NCBI RefSeq assembly: GCF_014805685.1
Contig: NC_060904.1
Coordinates: 14,303,311-14,367,310 of the forward strand
DNA length: 64,000 nt
Reading direction: 5' to 3'
Origin: Silurus meridionalis
Taxonomy: Eukaryota > Chordata > Actinopteri > Siluriformes > Siluridae
The notes under the pieces are model-generated. The model searched no databases. It was not told the origin of the DNA and saw only the letters and a list, made by a program, of their open reading frames with translations. The translations under genes and the position numbers were made by a program. Positions 28,501-34,649 of the stretch are shown piece by piece; position 1 is the first letter of the stretch, and the number at the start of each line of letters is the position of its first letter.

Positions 28501-29127
28501 GTTGTATCACTTTTAATCCTGCCCATAATATTACTCCTATTCCAGAATGCTTACATTCTTCTTTACCAGGTTTTACGTTGATTTTAGAATCCTTTACATT
28601 TGTCTGAGCTCTTGACACTTTCCCTACCAAATTGTGTGCATACATAAACATGAGCAATCCTCGGATATGAACGAGCAGAGCCTGAAACACTGAACTACAA
28701 CATCACAACATTGGGTTCTTGGTAAAAAAAATTTTGAAGGGACAATTTGATGGTTTTACCTGCTAGAACGTATATGTCTCGTGGATGCGCACAACATGAA
28801 ATGTAACTATAAAAGGATAAAAATATATCAAAAACTAATAGTTGAATAGCGGTATAAGAGAATAAAACACCTCCAAATGTGTGGTTATGGAAAAAATGAT
28901 TTGCTTCAATTCTGTATCAACAAACCTGATTCATCACATGATGAGCTGTTGATTAGTTTCCTATTTCAGCACGTTCCTTACTGGTTTAATAATTAGTAAA
29001 TTAACACCTTTTTTTCCTGAAATGTTTCATGTGACAGAAACATGCGCGTCCATGTAAAAGTGCGTGCGCGTCCTTTGTTCGCCAAAGACGCGCACGATGG
29101 ATTTTCTGGTTGTCTCAGGTGCTTGTG

Positions 29128-29161
<34 letters not shown>

Positions 29162-29787
29162 TGGAGAGAGAGAGAGAGAGAGAGAGATTCCTCTAAGAAT
29201 GAGTCTAACTCACCTGGACGGTGATGGGGCTCGCGCGCACCCGCGTGCTCAGGACGTCGTGCGCGGTCTGTTCGCTATCCGTGCGATACACCAACCGGAC
29301 CGGTACCGTACTGTCTATCCCTAGGAACCTGCTATCATCACGCAAGGCCCTGGTTCTACCCAAGACGCCTCCTGTAATAGCCGTTGTGAAAAAAAAAACA
29401 ATTACGCAAAACTTAAACACACACAAAATCCTGATCCTGTGCGCATAAAAATGTGCTCATTTCTTACTATTGCACCGAATGCAATAAAACCAGGTCTAAA
29501 AACAGGTTAATACAGGATACATGATGCGTATGAATTTTGTCTGCCATCACTGTTTACATTCGCGTACATACCAGAGGGGAATAAAACGCAAAGAAAATCC
29601 ATGATGGTTTAAAAGAAATGCGATGCCATGCCATGCAAATTAGGTGTTAAAGCCTCTATGAACAACCTGAACCGCTGTATAATGGAGAAAGAATGAAAAG
29701 CGCCTTACCATTAGAGAAATGTCGCGCGCTGATACACACAGCTCCGCACACACACACGAGCCAAAGCCCCAGTCCTTTCGAATCCAT
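20..29787 (-). CDS. adam22: ADAM22-like disintegrin/metalloprotease, 5' five coding exons (partial gene)
   Basis: Five coding exons on the minus strand join in phase: 29709-29787, 29214-29371, 22345-22421, 6001-6067 and 20-102; the rest lies beyond the left edge. They encode about 154 residues: a signal peptide, then the ADAM prodomain with the blocks [37 protein letters not shown] and [10 protein letters not shown]. Human ADAM22 has near-identical blocks. In the known family ADAM22 is a catalytically inactive, membrane-anchored ADAM at synapses that binds LGI1 and links to Kv1 channels and PSD-95; none of those later domains is visible here. ADAM23 and ADAM11 share the prodomain, but the wording of [11 protein letters not shown] and FVALSTCHG and the neighbouring dbf4 favour ADAM22. 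Introns are very large (about 16 kb between exons 3 and 4), as usual for this gene. Confidence 0.93.
241..425 (-). mobile_element. tRNA-derived SINE, antisense
   Basis: On the minus strand it has a tRNA-like head (CACTAAGCTGG region, TTTCAAATCCCAGAACC as box B) and the tail AGCATCTGCCATATTATG. It is the same family as 8140-8310 and 47264-47420. Diverged and inactive-looking. Confidence 0.6.
702..761 (+). repeat. (CA)n microsatellite
   Basis: Uninterrupted 60-base array after a CGCGCACGCG alternating stretch; about 80 bases of alternating purine-pyrimidine could adopt Z-DNA. Confidence 0.95.
1019..1530 (-). mobile_element. Internally deleted Tc1-like element (MITE)
   Basis: Terminal inverted repeats CACTGATCAGACATAACAG (left) and TGTTATGCCTGATCGATG (right). 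The minus strand keeps the transposase start ([16 protein letters not shown] and [18 protein letters not shown], a helix-turn-helix region), then jumps to the other terminus. About two thirds of a full element is missing, so it is non-autonomous. Confidence 0.85.
1851..2016 (-). mobile_element. tRNA-derived SINE, antisense
   Basis: Reverse complement carries GAGCTCAGTGGTTAGGATG (box A) at the head and GTTGCTCTGGATAAGAGTG near the tail, as in the SINE at 8140-8310. Confidence 0.7.
2765..3191 (-). mobile_element. CACTATATGG-family DNA transposon remnant, antisense
   Basis: Right end reads CTATACTTTTGTCCATATAG, the reverse complement of the left end at 25668. The interior has GGGGCATTGCCATGCTGGAA, the reverse of the transposase-like CAGCATGACAATGCCCC seen at 19335. 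Confidence 0.7.
3376..3406 (+). repeat. (TG)n microsatellite
   Basis: Perfect array of about 15 units in adam22 intron 4. Confidence 0.9.
3931..3984 (+). repeat. (CA)n microsatellite
   Basis: Perfect array of about 26 units. Confidence 0.95.
4864..5440 (-). pseudogene. Tc1-like transposon fragment
   Basis: The reverse complement near 5165-5215 carries ATCCTATTGAACTGCTCTGG, the conserved NPIELLW region of Tc1 transposases. The left end ACCTGTTAAATGTTTGGAAA resembles the inverted repeat of 22589-23428. Heavily mutated. Confidence 0.7.
6001..6067 (-). CDS. adam22: adam22 coding exon 4 (prodomain)
   Basis: 67 bases, acceptor CCCACAG and donor GTAAGT. Encodes [18 protein letters not shown] followed by FITK. 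Human ADAM22 has DLLSSEYIERHIEHGGK here. Ends in phase 0. Confidence 0.93.
6466..6518 (+). repeat. (CA)n microsatellite
   Basis: Perfect array next to the 105-base tandem duplication. Confidence 0.95.
6519..6675 (+). repeat. Short tandem duplication next to (CA)n
   Basis: The block GAGGTTTGCATATAACTGCA followed by ACATAACCTCACTTACACAC occurs at 6519-6569 and again at 6624-6672, about 105 bases apart, differing by one C in TGTTCCACA versus TGTTCACA. Confidence 0.8.
6747..6803 (+). repeat. (TG)n microsatellite
   Basis: Perfect array of about 28 units. Together with the (CA)n at 6466-6518 it forms an inverted pair about 230 bases apart. Confidence 0.95.
7855..7990 (+). repeat. Dispersed fish repeat fragment
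   Basis: Contains TTTGATTTGGCACGTTTTAT, GCTGGATGCCTTTCCAAACG and TGGGACCGGCACTCAGAGTG, phrases I know as a common fish interspersed repeat. Class not certain. Confidence 0.45.
8140..8310 (+). mobile_element. tRNA-derived SINE
   Basis: Begins GGTGGTAGCTCAGTGGTTAA (box A), has a box-B-like CACAAGTTAAAATCCC, then TGAGTAAGGCC, and ends TGCTCTGGATAAAGGCATCT with ATAAATGTAAA. The tail is the LINE-derived type that is frequent in fish SINEs. Confidence 0.8.
9629..9790 (+). mobile_element. LINE/SINE 3' end with (CAGA)n tail
   Basis: A (GGAC)n/(CAGA)n array (9629-9700) abuts AACTTTATTGTCATTGCATT, then CAACGAAATGCAGTTTGGCA. This is a common retroposon 3' end in fish, here in antisense with its tandem-repeat tail first. 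Confidence 0.55.
10026..10080 (+). repeat. (GA)n microsatellite
   Basis: Perfect array of about 27 units. Confidence 0.95.
10416..10600 (+). repeat. Paired (TG)n and (CA)n arrays
   Basis: (TG)n at 10416-10468 and (CA)n at 10571-10600 face each other 100 bases apart, a potential hairpin. Confidence 0.9.
11781..12385 (+). mobile_element. hAT-like non-autonomous remnant
   Basis: Starts TAGGGGTGTAACACACAC with CGGTCCGTACCTCGGTTATA, typical of fish hAT termini. The body phrase CAGGATTTTCTCCTTTTAAG is shared with 35335-35860. Confidence 0.5.
13366..13413 (+). repeat. (CA)n microsatellite
   Basis: Perfect array after GCGCGC. Confidence 0.95.
14095..14530 (-). pseudogene. Tc1-like transposon fragment (different subfamily)
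   Basis: The reverse complement keeps a frame with [19 protein letters not shown], matching the KLAHKKARKQFAK block of fish Tc1-like transposases. The ends are not recognisable. Confidence 0.7.
16666..16743 (+). repeat. Compound (GT)n(AT)n microsatellite
   Basis: Five or six GT units run into about 32 AT units; the AT part is self-complementary. Confidence 0.95.
17790..18275 (+). repeat. Degenerate minisatellite with TTAGGGT words
   Basis: About 480 bases built from variants of AATTAGGGTAGAATTAGGGT and GGTACATTTTCTGCAATTCT. Units are irregular, with a nested period of about 12-20 inside a longer period. Not an uninterrupted telomeric array. Confidence 0.8.
18513..18614 (+). repeat. (TG)n and (TC)n microsatellites
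   Basis: (TG)n at 18513-18569 and (TC)n at 18591-18614. Confidence 0.95.
18894..18941 (+). repeat. (CA)n microsatellite
   Basis: Perfect array of about 24 units. Confidence 0.95.
19091..19184 (+). repeat. (GA)n microsatellite
   Basis: Two GA arrays (19091-19108 and 19122-19171) separated by AAAAAGTGAGCG. Confidence 0.95.
19216..19760 (+). mobile_element. CACTATATGG-family DNA transposon pieces
   Basis: Contains TTCCAGCATGACAATGCCCC (about 19330), a terminal repeat CACTATATGGACAAAAGTAT at about 19633, and CTCTGGCCTCAACCCCACTA followed by CACCTTTGGGTTGAATTGG. Two rearranged pieces of one family are joined here. Confidence 0.65.
20578..20628 (+). repeat. (CA)n microsatellite
   Basis: Perfect array of about 25 units. 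Confidence 0.95.
20970..21420 (+). repeat. Polypurine block with (GGAA)n core
   Basis: About 450 bases are mostly A and G on the plus strand, with a perfect (GGAA)n array at 21165-21212. The long minus-strand open frames here (F, P, S and L rich) are by-products of this bias. Confidence 0.8.
22345..22421 (-). CDS. adam22: adam22 coding exon 3 (prodomain)
   Basis: 77 bases, acceptor TTTACAG and donor GTGAGT. Encodes [16 protein letters not shown] and [10 protein letters not shown], equivalent to the human QASFQVDAF and FILDVVLNHD block. Phase 0 in, phase 2 out; the split H codon is completed by exon 4. Confidence 0.93.
22589..23428 (+). pseudogene. Degenerate Tc1-like transposon with transposase remnant
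   Basis: Flanked by TA and diverged inverted repeats (CAGTGGCTATTAAAAGTTTG at left, CAAACTTTTCATAGGCAATG at right). Frames between carry transposase-like pieces such as [10 protein letters not shown] and SMEINW, broken by stops and frameshifts. The N-terminal half, with the DNA-binding domain, is missing. Not functional. Confidence 0.85.
25411..25561 (+). repeat. (ACAG)n and (ATAG)n tetranucleotide arrays
   Basis: (ACAG)n at 25411-25466 and (ATAG)n at 25494-25561, separated by about 27 bases containing one TAGATAGA. Confidence 0.95.
25668..26190 (+). mobile_element. CACTATATGG-family DNA transposon remnant
   Basis: Left end CACTATATGGACAATAGTAC, right end AGTTGTCCACAAACTTTTGT, body with AGCATGACACTGCCCTTGTG. 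Its coding potential is destroyed. Confidence 0.7.
28130..28740 (+). repeat. Diverged tandem duplication, offset about 400 bp
   Basis: GCAGAGCCTAAAACACTGAA (28272) and TTGGTTTCTTGGTAAA recur as GCAGAGCCTGAAACACTGAA (about 28675) and TTGGGTTCTTGGTAAA. AGCAATCCTAAGATAT pairs with AGCAATCCTCGGATAT. Confidence 0.75.
29130..29187 (+). repeat. (GA)n next to adam22 exon 2 donor
   Basis: Two (GA)n runs (29130-29158, 29163-29187). On the adam22 sense strand this is a (TC)n tract about 27 bases after the donor. Confidence 0.95.
29214..29371 (-). CDS. adam22: adam22 coding exon 2 (prodomain)
   Basis: Acceptor TTACAG at 29372-29377 and donor GTGAGT at 29213. Encodes about residues 27-79, including [13 protein letters not shown] and [10 protein letters not shown], matching the ADAM22 prodomain start. 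A (TC)n tract on the sense strand begins about 27 bases inside the following intron. Confidence 0.9.
29709..29787 (-). CDS. adam22: adam22 coding exon 1 (signal peptide)
   Basis: Reads ATG at 29787 down to a GTAAGG donor at 29708, phase 1. The product starts [17 protein letters not shown], a hydrophobic stretch ending in small residues (ISA), so a signal peptide cleaved near residue 21 is likely. The start was chosen because it opens a signal peptide and splices in frame to exon 2. It lies inside a CpG-rich block. Confidence 0.85.
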
Positions 29788-30462
29788 CACCAAATCCTCC
29801 CGAAAAAAAACCCAAAGCCTGGTCTTTTTTAAATGTTATTATCCGCGTTTGTTTTATTCTAATCTTGTTTCGTCTGTGCGGTTTTATACGGGTTTAAAGA
29901 CAATGGCGTCTTACACGCGTCCCCCCGCCGCGCGCTCCGTTCGTCTGGCCGGTGCGCTCGCTCGCCCTGGTTGCCATTAGCGACGCTGGCGCAGCCTCCG
30001 CATCGCGCGCGCTGGTGTAGGTGCAGGCGATGGAGATGGAGACGGGGACGTCGGCGAAGAGTCAGGGCGAATCTTCAGCCTCGAAACCACCAGCTTCTCC
30101 ACTTCCTCCTCGGAGACGTCAGTAGGCTGGGACCGAGCCGCCTCGCTGCAGAAATGCCGTATGCATATGCATGAGAAAGGAGAAAATACGCGCATGGGAT
30201 GACGGGTAGTGTAGTGTAGTGTAATGGAGTGTATTGCAGTGCAGTGGAGTGGAAGAGAGAGACAACCCAATGTGGCCCACCTGCCGCACACGTGCCACGT
30301 GACCACCCTAGACGCCACCAAACCAACATTCCAAGCTTCTGCACACCTGCTGTTGCCCCCAACTGTTCACTGATTTCATGGAGACCCCACCAGATCCATT
30401 CACACAAAAAAACCAAACAGATACTCTGCAAATATACAAGTATGGTGCTTATTTTTTCATTG

Positions 30463-30860
30463 ACATAACATTATGACCACCTGCCCAATATTGTGTTGGT
30501 CCTCCTTTTGCTGCCAAAACAGTCCAGACCCGTCGAGCATCAACAGCATTAACTTCTTCAGAAATTTGAGCTACAGCAGGTCGTCTGTTGGATTATATCA
30601 CACGTGCATCAATGAGCCTCAGCCGCCCACGACCCTGTTGCCGGCTCACCACTGTTTCTTCTTTGGACCACTTCTGACCACTGCAGACTAGGAACATCCC
30701 ACAAGAGCTGGAGTTTTGGAGACGCTCTGACCCAGTCGTCTATCCATCACAATTTTGCCCTTCAAACTCGTTTCAAACTTTACACGTACAAATTTTTCCT
30801 GCTTCTAACACATCAACTTTGAGGACAAAATGTTTACTTGCTGCCTTTTTTCTATGCCTG
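30463..30860 (-). mobile_element. Second copy of the same Tc1-like MITE, truncated
   Basis: Shares ACATAACATTATGACCACCT, TTGTGTTGGTCCTCCTTTTG and the same deletion junction (GACC...CAACAGCATTAACTTCT) with 1019-1530. It lacks the far terminus. Frame broken. Confidence 0.8.
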
Positions 30861-32119
30861 TAATCATTCTAGCATCAGATACCTGTTTTTAATTTACAGG
30901 GATGGAAAACTGTCTGTCTACTCAACTGTTGTAGACCAGAATCTAAGTATAATGTGTTGTATTGTGATTGCATTGTGATATGCTTTTCTGGTCACCACAG
31001 TTGAGTGCATATTTGAGTTATTGTAGCCTTCCAGTCCACTCAAAACCATCTGACTCTTCTCCTCACTCAATACATATCTGCCTGCATGCTTAATTCATTT
31101 TTTTTTTTTTTGGTGTAAACTCCAGAGACTGTCGAGCGTGAGAAAATCCCAGGAGATAAGCTTTTCATTTCAGAAATACTCAAACCAGCCCATCTGCAGG
31201 AGTTTGCTTCCATGTGCCAAAACATGTCAGAAGTGGGGTTGGTTGGTTACTGAATCCTTAACTGCCCCTAAGTGTAAATAAATGCATGGGTGGTCATCTA
31301 CAAGATTAATGTCTAGTTAATGACAAATAGAGGACTTTGATGCTGAGGTATTTTGTGTGCTCACATTTCTATGTTTTAATTACTTACTTCAAGGTTTCCC
31401 CCTCTTCTGGACTTTCAAGCCTTTCATGTCAACAACTCTCGTGCTATGAAACACTGAGCAATCAAGTCACCCAACTCCATACAAAACCAGAAGATCTGAA
31501 AGACGTATAAAGGGATGCATGTACGGACAAATCTGCATCGTCTTGCCAAGGCATTTATGGCAATAAATCCTAGGCTTGTTTCTTAATTTCTTCAGGTATG
31601 TTGAATTTCAACCTGAAACTCCTAAAAGTGGGTTTAAAAGATTTTGAATATGAACTCATAGGTTTCTGGATTGAAGCGTACCCCACTCTATAAGCCAGTG
31701 GTGTCAAACTCAATCATAGAGGGGCTTTTAAGCTTTTAAGAAACAACAAGACAGACCGGATACAGAATAAAGCATGAAAATAAAATTTAGTATACATTTA
31801 TGTTTAGGGTTCGGGGTCTGTGCTCGGGAAGCTCTCAGTATAGAAGTGTACTTGCAAACATGAAGCGTGTTCGAGCAACCTATACGCGGACATGGCGCAG
31901 AAGTGTGGAAATTGTAGTTCGCAGGCCGGATATAATCGATGTGTGGCTCATGATGGAACTTTGATAGAGCTACAGTGGATTTGTGGAAGAAAACAGATGC
32001 ACAAAAGGCAGACTGCTGATGTTATGTGCACACTATATGATTCAATTTCCAGAACAACTCCAACTGTAGTTCAGCTTCCAATTCACAGTTTTTAGATTTT
32101 TAACGTACTATTGATTTGG

Positions 32120-32340
32120 GCTCGTGCAGAGGATGGACATGAGAAATATCAGTAGGAGAATGCTGAGGATGGAGCCACCAGAAAGGAGGAAAAGAGGAAG
32201 TCCAAGGAAGTGGTGAGGGAAGACATGCAGGTAGTTGGGTTGAAAGATGCAGATGTAGAGGACAGGGGGGTATGGAGACGGATGATCCGCTGTGGCGACC
32301 CCTAATGGGAGAAGATGAAAGAAGAAGAATGTACTATTAA
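32120..32340 (+). pseudogene. LINE ORF2 C-terminal fragment
   Basis: Frame pieces RRMLRMEPPERRKRGSPRKW, then after a frameshift VREDMQVVGLKDADVEDRG and WRRMIRCGDP. These match the conserved C-terminal tail of fish non-LTR reverse transcriptase proteins. It ends with the characteristic GCTGTGGCGACCCCTAATGG and an AAGAAGAAG tail. Only the last 70 or so residues remain. Confidence 0.7.
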
Positions 32341-33504
32341 TAGCTGATCATAGACAATTAACCAGTAACTTCCAGCTTGACTCGTTTCGTCAGACAAAAG
32401 AAGTGATAATGCTTGTAATGGTTTTTACAGCCGTAGCAATTTACCTTTCAGTCAACAGAGGTGTGTGTTACTCTTTGAACTCACTGGAGTATGTAGATTT
32501 TCAGAGCTTATAACAACTTCATACGACACCTGATGTTAATACTGGAATGACAATGAGAGCTGATCATTTCCCCTTACCTTGTCTCTGATTCTCTAGATAG
32601 GTAGAAACCATTGTGTGAATGAAAACATGCAATTTATTTATATACAGTTGCCTCTAACAACCAACTTGACCTGTACAGTTTCACAGCAAAACAGAATCCA
32701 TGACAGCCCCTGCACTGCTGCCAGGAAGCGACCCAAAAGCCGAACCTGCACTTTTTTTTTTGAGAAGCGAAGCTGACAGGAGTTCCCAGAGTCAGCCCCT
32801 TGTGAGCTGAATCAGATGTGTGTGAAAAAGAAACGCGGTGAAGTACAGTGGAGGCACACAACTTCATTTTAGAAACATCGTAGACAGAGGAAAAAAAAAC
32901 AAGTAAGCAAAATATGACGAGGAAGCTGATATAACAAAACAGTGCACTTTCTTTTTTCCATGTTGCAGAATTTCCTTTTACTTGATGTTTATAAGTAAAT
33001 ATGTTAAGCATAATGATAATAAAAAATAAAAATTATATATGAGAGAGAGCGAGAGACGCACAAATATATATTCTATATACACACACACGTGTAATATCAT
33101 AATATTTCATAAAACTATCCATCCTAAAGAATTAGCTACTGTTACAAGCCTGGACTCTTTTCATGAACTTGGAAGGAACCTCTTTTCCGAAAACAACATC
33201 ACATCAACATTAATTCCTCTTCGAATAAGACTAAATCATGCACTTTAGAAGTCCTGTGAATAAGCTGTTAGTATAGAAACATTACAGCAGCAAGCACATT
33301 TATACAAACCTGTGATTGAAATTACTCTTCACCTTCCGACCAATAGAATTCAACTGTCCTTTCTCTTCCTTTTATTATTCTTTTTATTATTATTTCTTCT
33401 AAAGAATAAAAAAGTGCTTTTGACTGTACATGATTATATCGAAATTGGCACACATTTTAATTTCCTATTATATGCCATGTCTTTATAAGAGAACAAGTGT
33501 ATAG

Positions 33505-33571
33505 ATATATATAGATATAGATAGATATAGATAGATATAGATAGATATAGATAGATATAGATAGATAGATA
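33505..33571 (+). repeat. (GATA)n-type array
   Basis: Alternating ATAGATAT and AGATAG units. Confidence 0.9.
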
Positions 33572-33693
33572 ATTTTGCAGCTGTATATAATATTTAATTT
33601 CATAATATTTCATAGCTCTGTCTTACATAAACCACATTCATTAAGGAACCGGACTATCTCTGCAAGAGATATAAAAAAAAATGTGATCATTTA

Positions 33694-33695
<2 letters not shown>

Positions 33696-33771
<76 letters not shown>
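33696..33771 (+). repeat. (CA)n microsatellite in probable dbf4 3' UTR
   Basis: Perfect 75-base array, read as (GT)n in dbf4 RNA, 44 bases after the stop. Confidence 0.95.
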
Positions 33772-33773
<2 letters not shown>

Positions 33774-33814
33774 CACCAATGCTCATTTCATATTCAAAAT
33801 CCTTTTTCTTTCTA

Positions 33815-34649
33815 CTAATCGTAAAAACCTTTAAAATTGTCCTCCGTGTTTTCGCTGGACTGAAAGAGCTGCCATAAGTCCAGGGCAGATGCTGAAAGTC
33901 TCCGAGACCCGGACACTTTTCTTGGAAGGGAATGGGATTCTGCAGGTTTGCCAGAAAAACCACGCAGGGACTCAGACGGTGCGGTTCGTCTCCGCCTTAC
34001 CGGCCGCACTTTCCTTTGTAAGACTCCAGTTACAACGTCTGTGTTGAAAGAAGACATTTCCTCAGTCACAGGTCCATGCTGTGTGACGTCAGGTGCTTTG
34101 TCTGTATTATGGAAAGGTCTCTCTGTGGTATGTCCTGTACCATCTAAAAGCAGCAACTTGGGTGCAGTGTGAAAGTCTGAGATTACAGAAGGCTCGGACA
34201 CCACGCGCGAGGTCCCGGCACGCAGTGACCTGCTGGTAGTTCTGAATGCTGCGGGATCTGAAAGTCGAACGTTGAGCGTGCTTTGTGAAGTCCTTTGTTG
34301 TAAACAAGCAGGCATTGAGGGCCTTTCCAGACACTCAGAAAAACAGTCTTGTCTGGTGTTACACACTGATGTGCACAAAGCCTTCTGTAAAGCAGCAGTG
34401 GAACTGGATTCCCATTCAAATGACCCTCGCTTTGACTGGGATTTCTGAAAAGTGTCCGATTGTCCAGCTGAGTCTCCTTTTGGGCTGTGGGAGAGTTCTC
34501 TGGAGCGCTTGCGGACTGAGCGCTCAGAGTTGTGAGAGCCCCATTGCGGGGTCTCGTTAGTCACATCTTCCTCCTCAACTCCCATTTCTCTGTCCTTCCC
34601 TACATCTGGTCCAGGGATGACAAGTGGAGAGGTGACGCTGCACTTTGCT
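33815..34649 (-). CDS. dbf4: dbf4 coding exon 12 (C-terminal half and stop)
   Basis: 835 bases, acceptor TTCTTCAG, stop TAG at 33815-33817. Encodes residues 353-630, rich in S, T and R with no clear fold. The tail LDLWQLFQSS followed by NFKGF resembles human LLDLFQTS and RGF. Confidence 0.93.

Larger units (their letters stand above)
22422..29213 (-). other. adam22 intron 2
   Basis: Contains a degenerate Tc1-like element (22589-23428), tetranucleotide arrays (25411-25561), a CACTATATGG-family element (25668-26190), a diverged local duplication (28130-28740) and (GA)n near exon 2. Stretches 24225-24960, 26640-26960 and 27585-27830 are low in repeats. No supported gene. Confidence 0.7.
29210..30150 (-). 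promoter_or_regulatory. adam22: CpG-rich adam22 5' region (promoter/5' UTR)
   Basis: CpG dinucleotides are dense from exon 2 at about 29.2 kb through exon 1 to about 30.15 kb, with the densest part at 29,880-30,050, against an otherwise AT-rich and CpG-poor background. It is placed as expected for a promoter CpG island. The exact transcription start cannot be read from the sequence. An 88-codon open stretch without a start codon context of its own runs through 29977-30140 on the minus strand; it is described in the findings. Confidence 0.6.
30151..33359. other. Intergenic region between adam22 and dbf4
   Basis: Contains a Tc1-like MITE (30463-30860), a short dispersed repeat piece (31165-31200), a stretch beginning AGTGGTGTCAAACTCAATCA (31688 on) typical of fish repeat ends, and a LINE ORF2 C-terminal fragment (32120-32340). 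No supported gene. Confidence 0.6.
33360..33814 (-). other. dbf4: Probable dbf4 3' UTR
   Basis: Downstream of the stop on the minus strand is a (GT)n tract (33696-33771) and a (TATC)n tract (33505-33571). A candidate AATAAA lies at about 33371-33376. The poly(A) site is not certain, since AATAAA-like words are common in this AT-rich sequence. Confidence 0.4.

Noticed and set aside
20..29787. Calling the ADAM gene adam23 or adam11
   Set aside because: Prodomain blocks and the adjacent dbf4 fit ADAM22 better, though the later domains that would settle it are outside the window.
29693..29980. Plus-strand frame through the CpG island with MASYTRPPAARSVRLAG
   Set aside because: Antisense to adam22 exon 1 in GC-rich DNA, short, with no recognisable family; chance is likelier.
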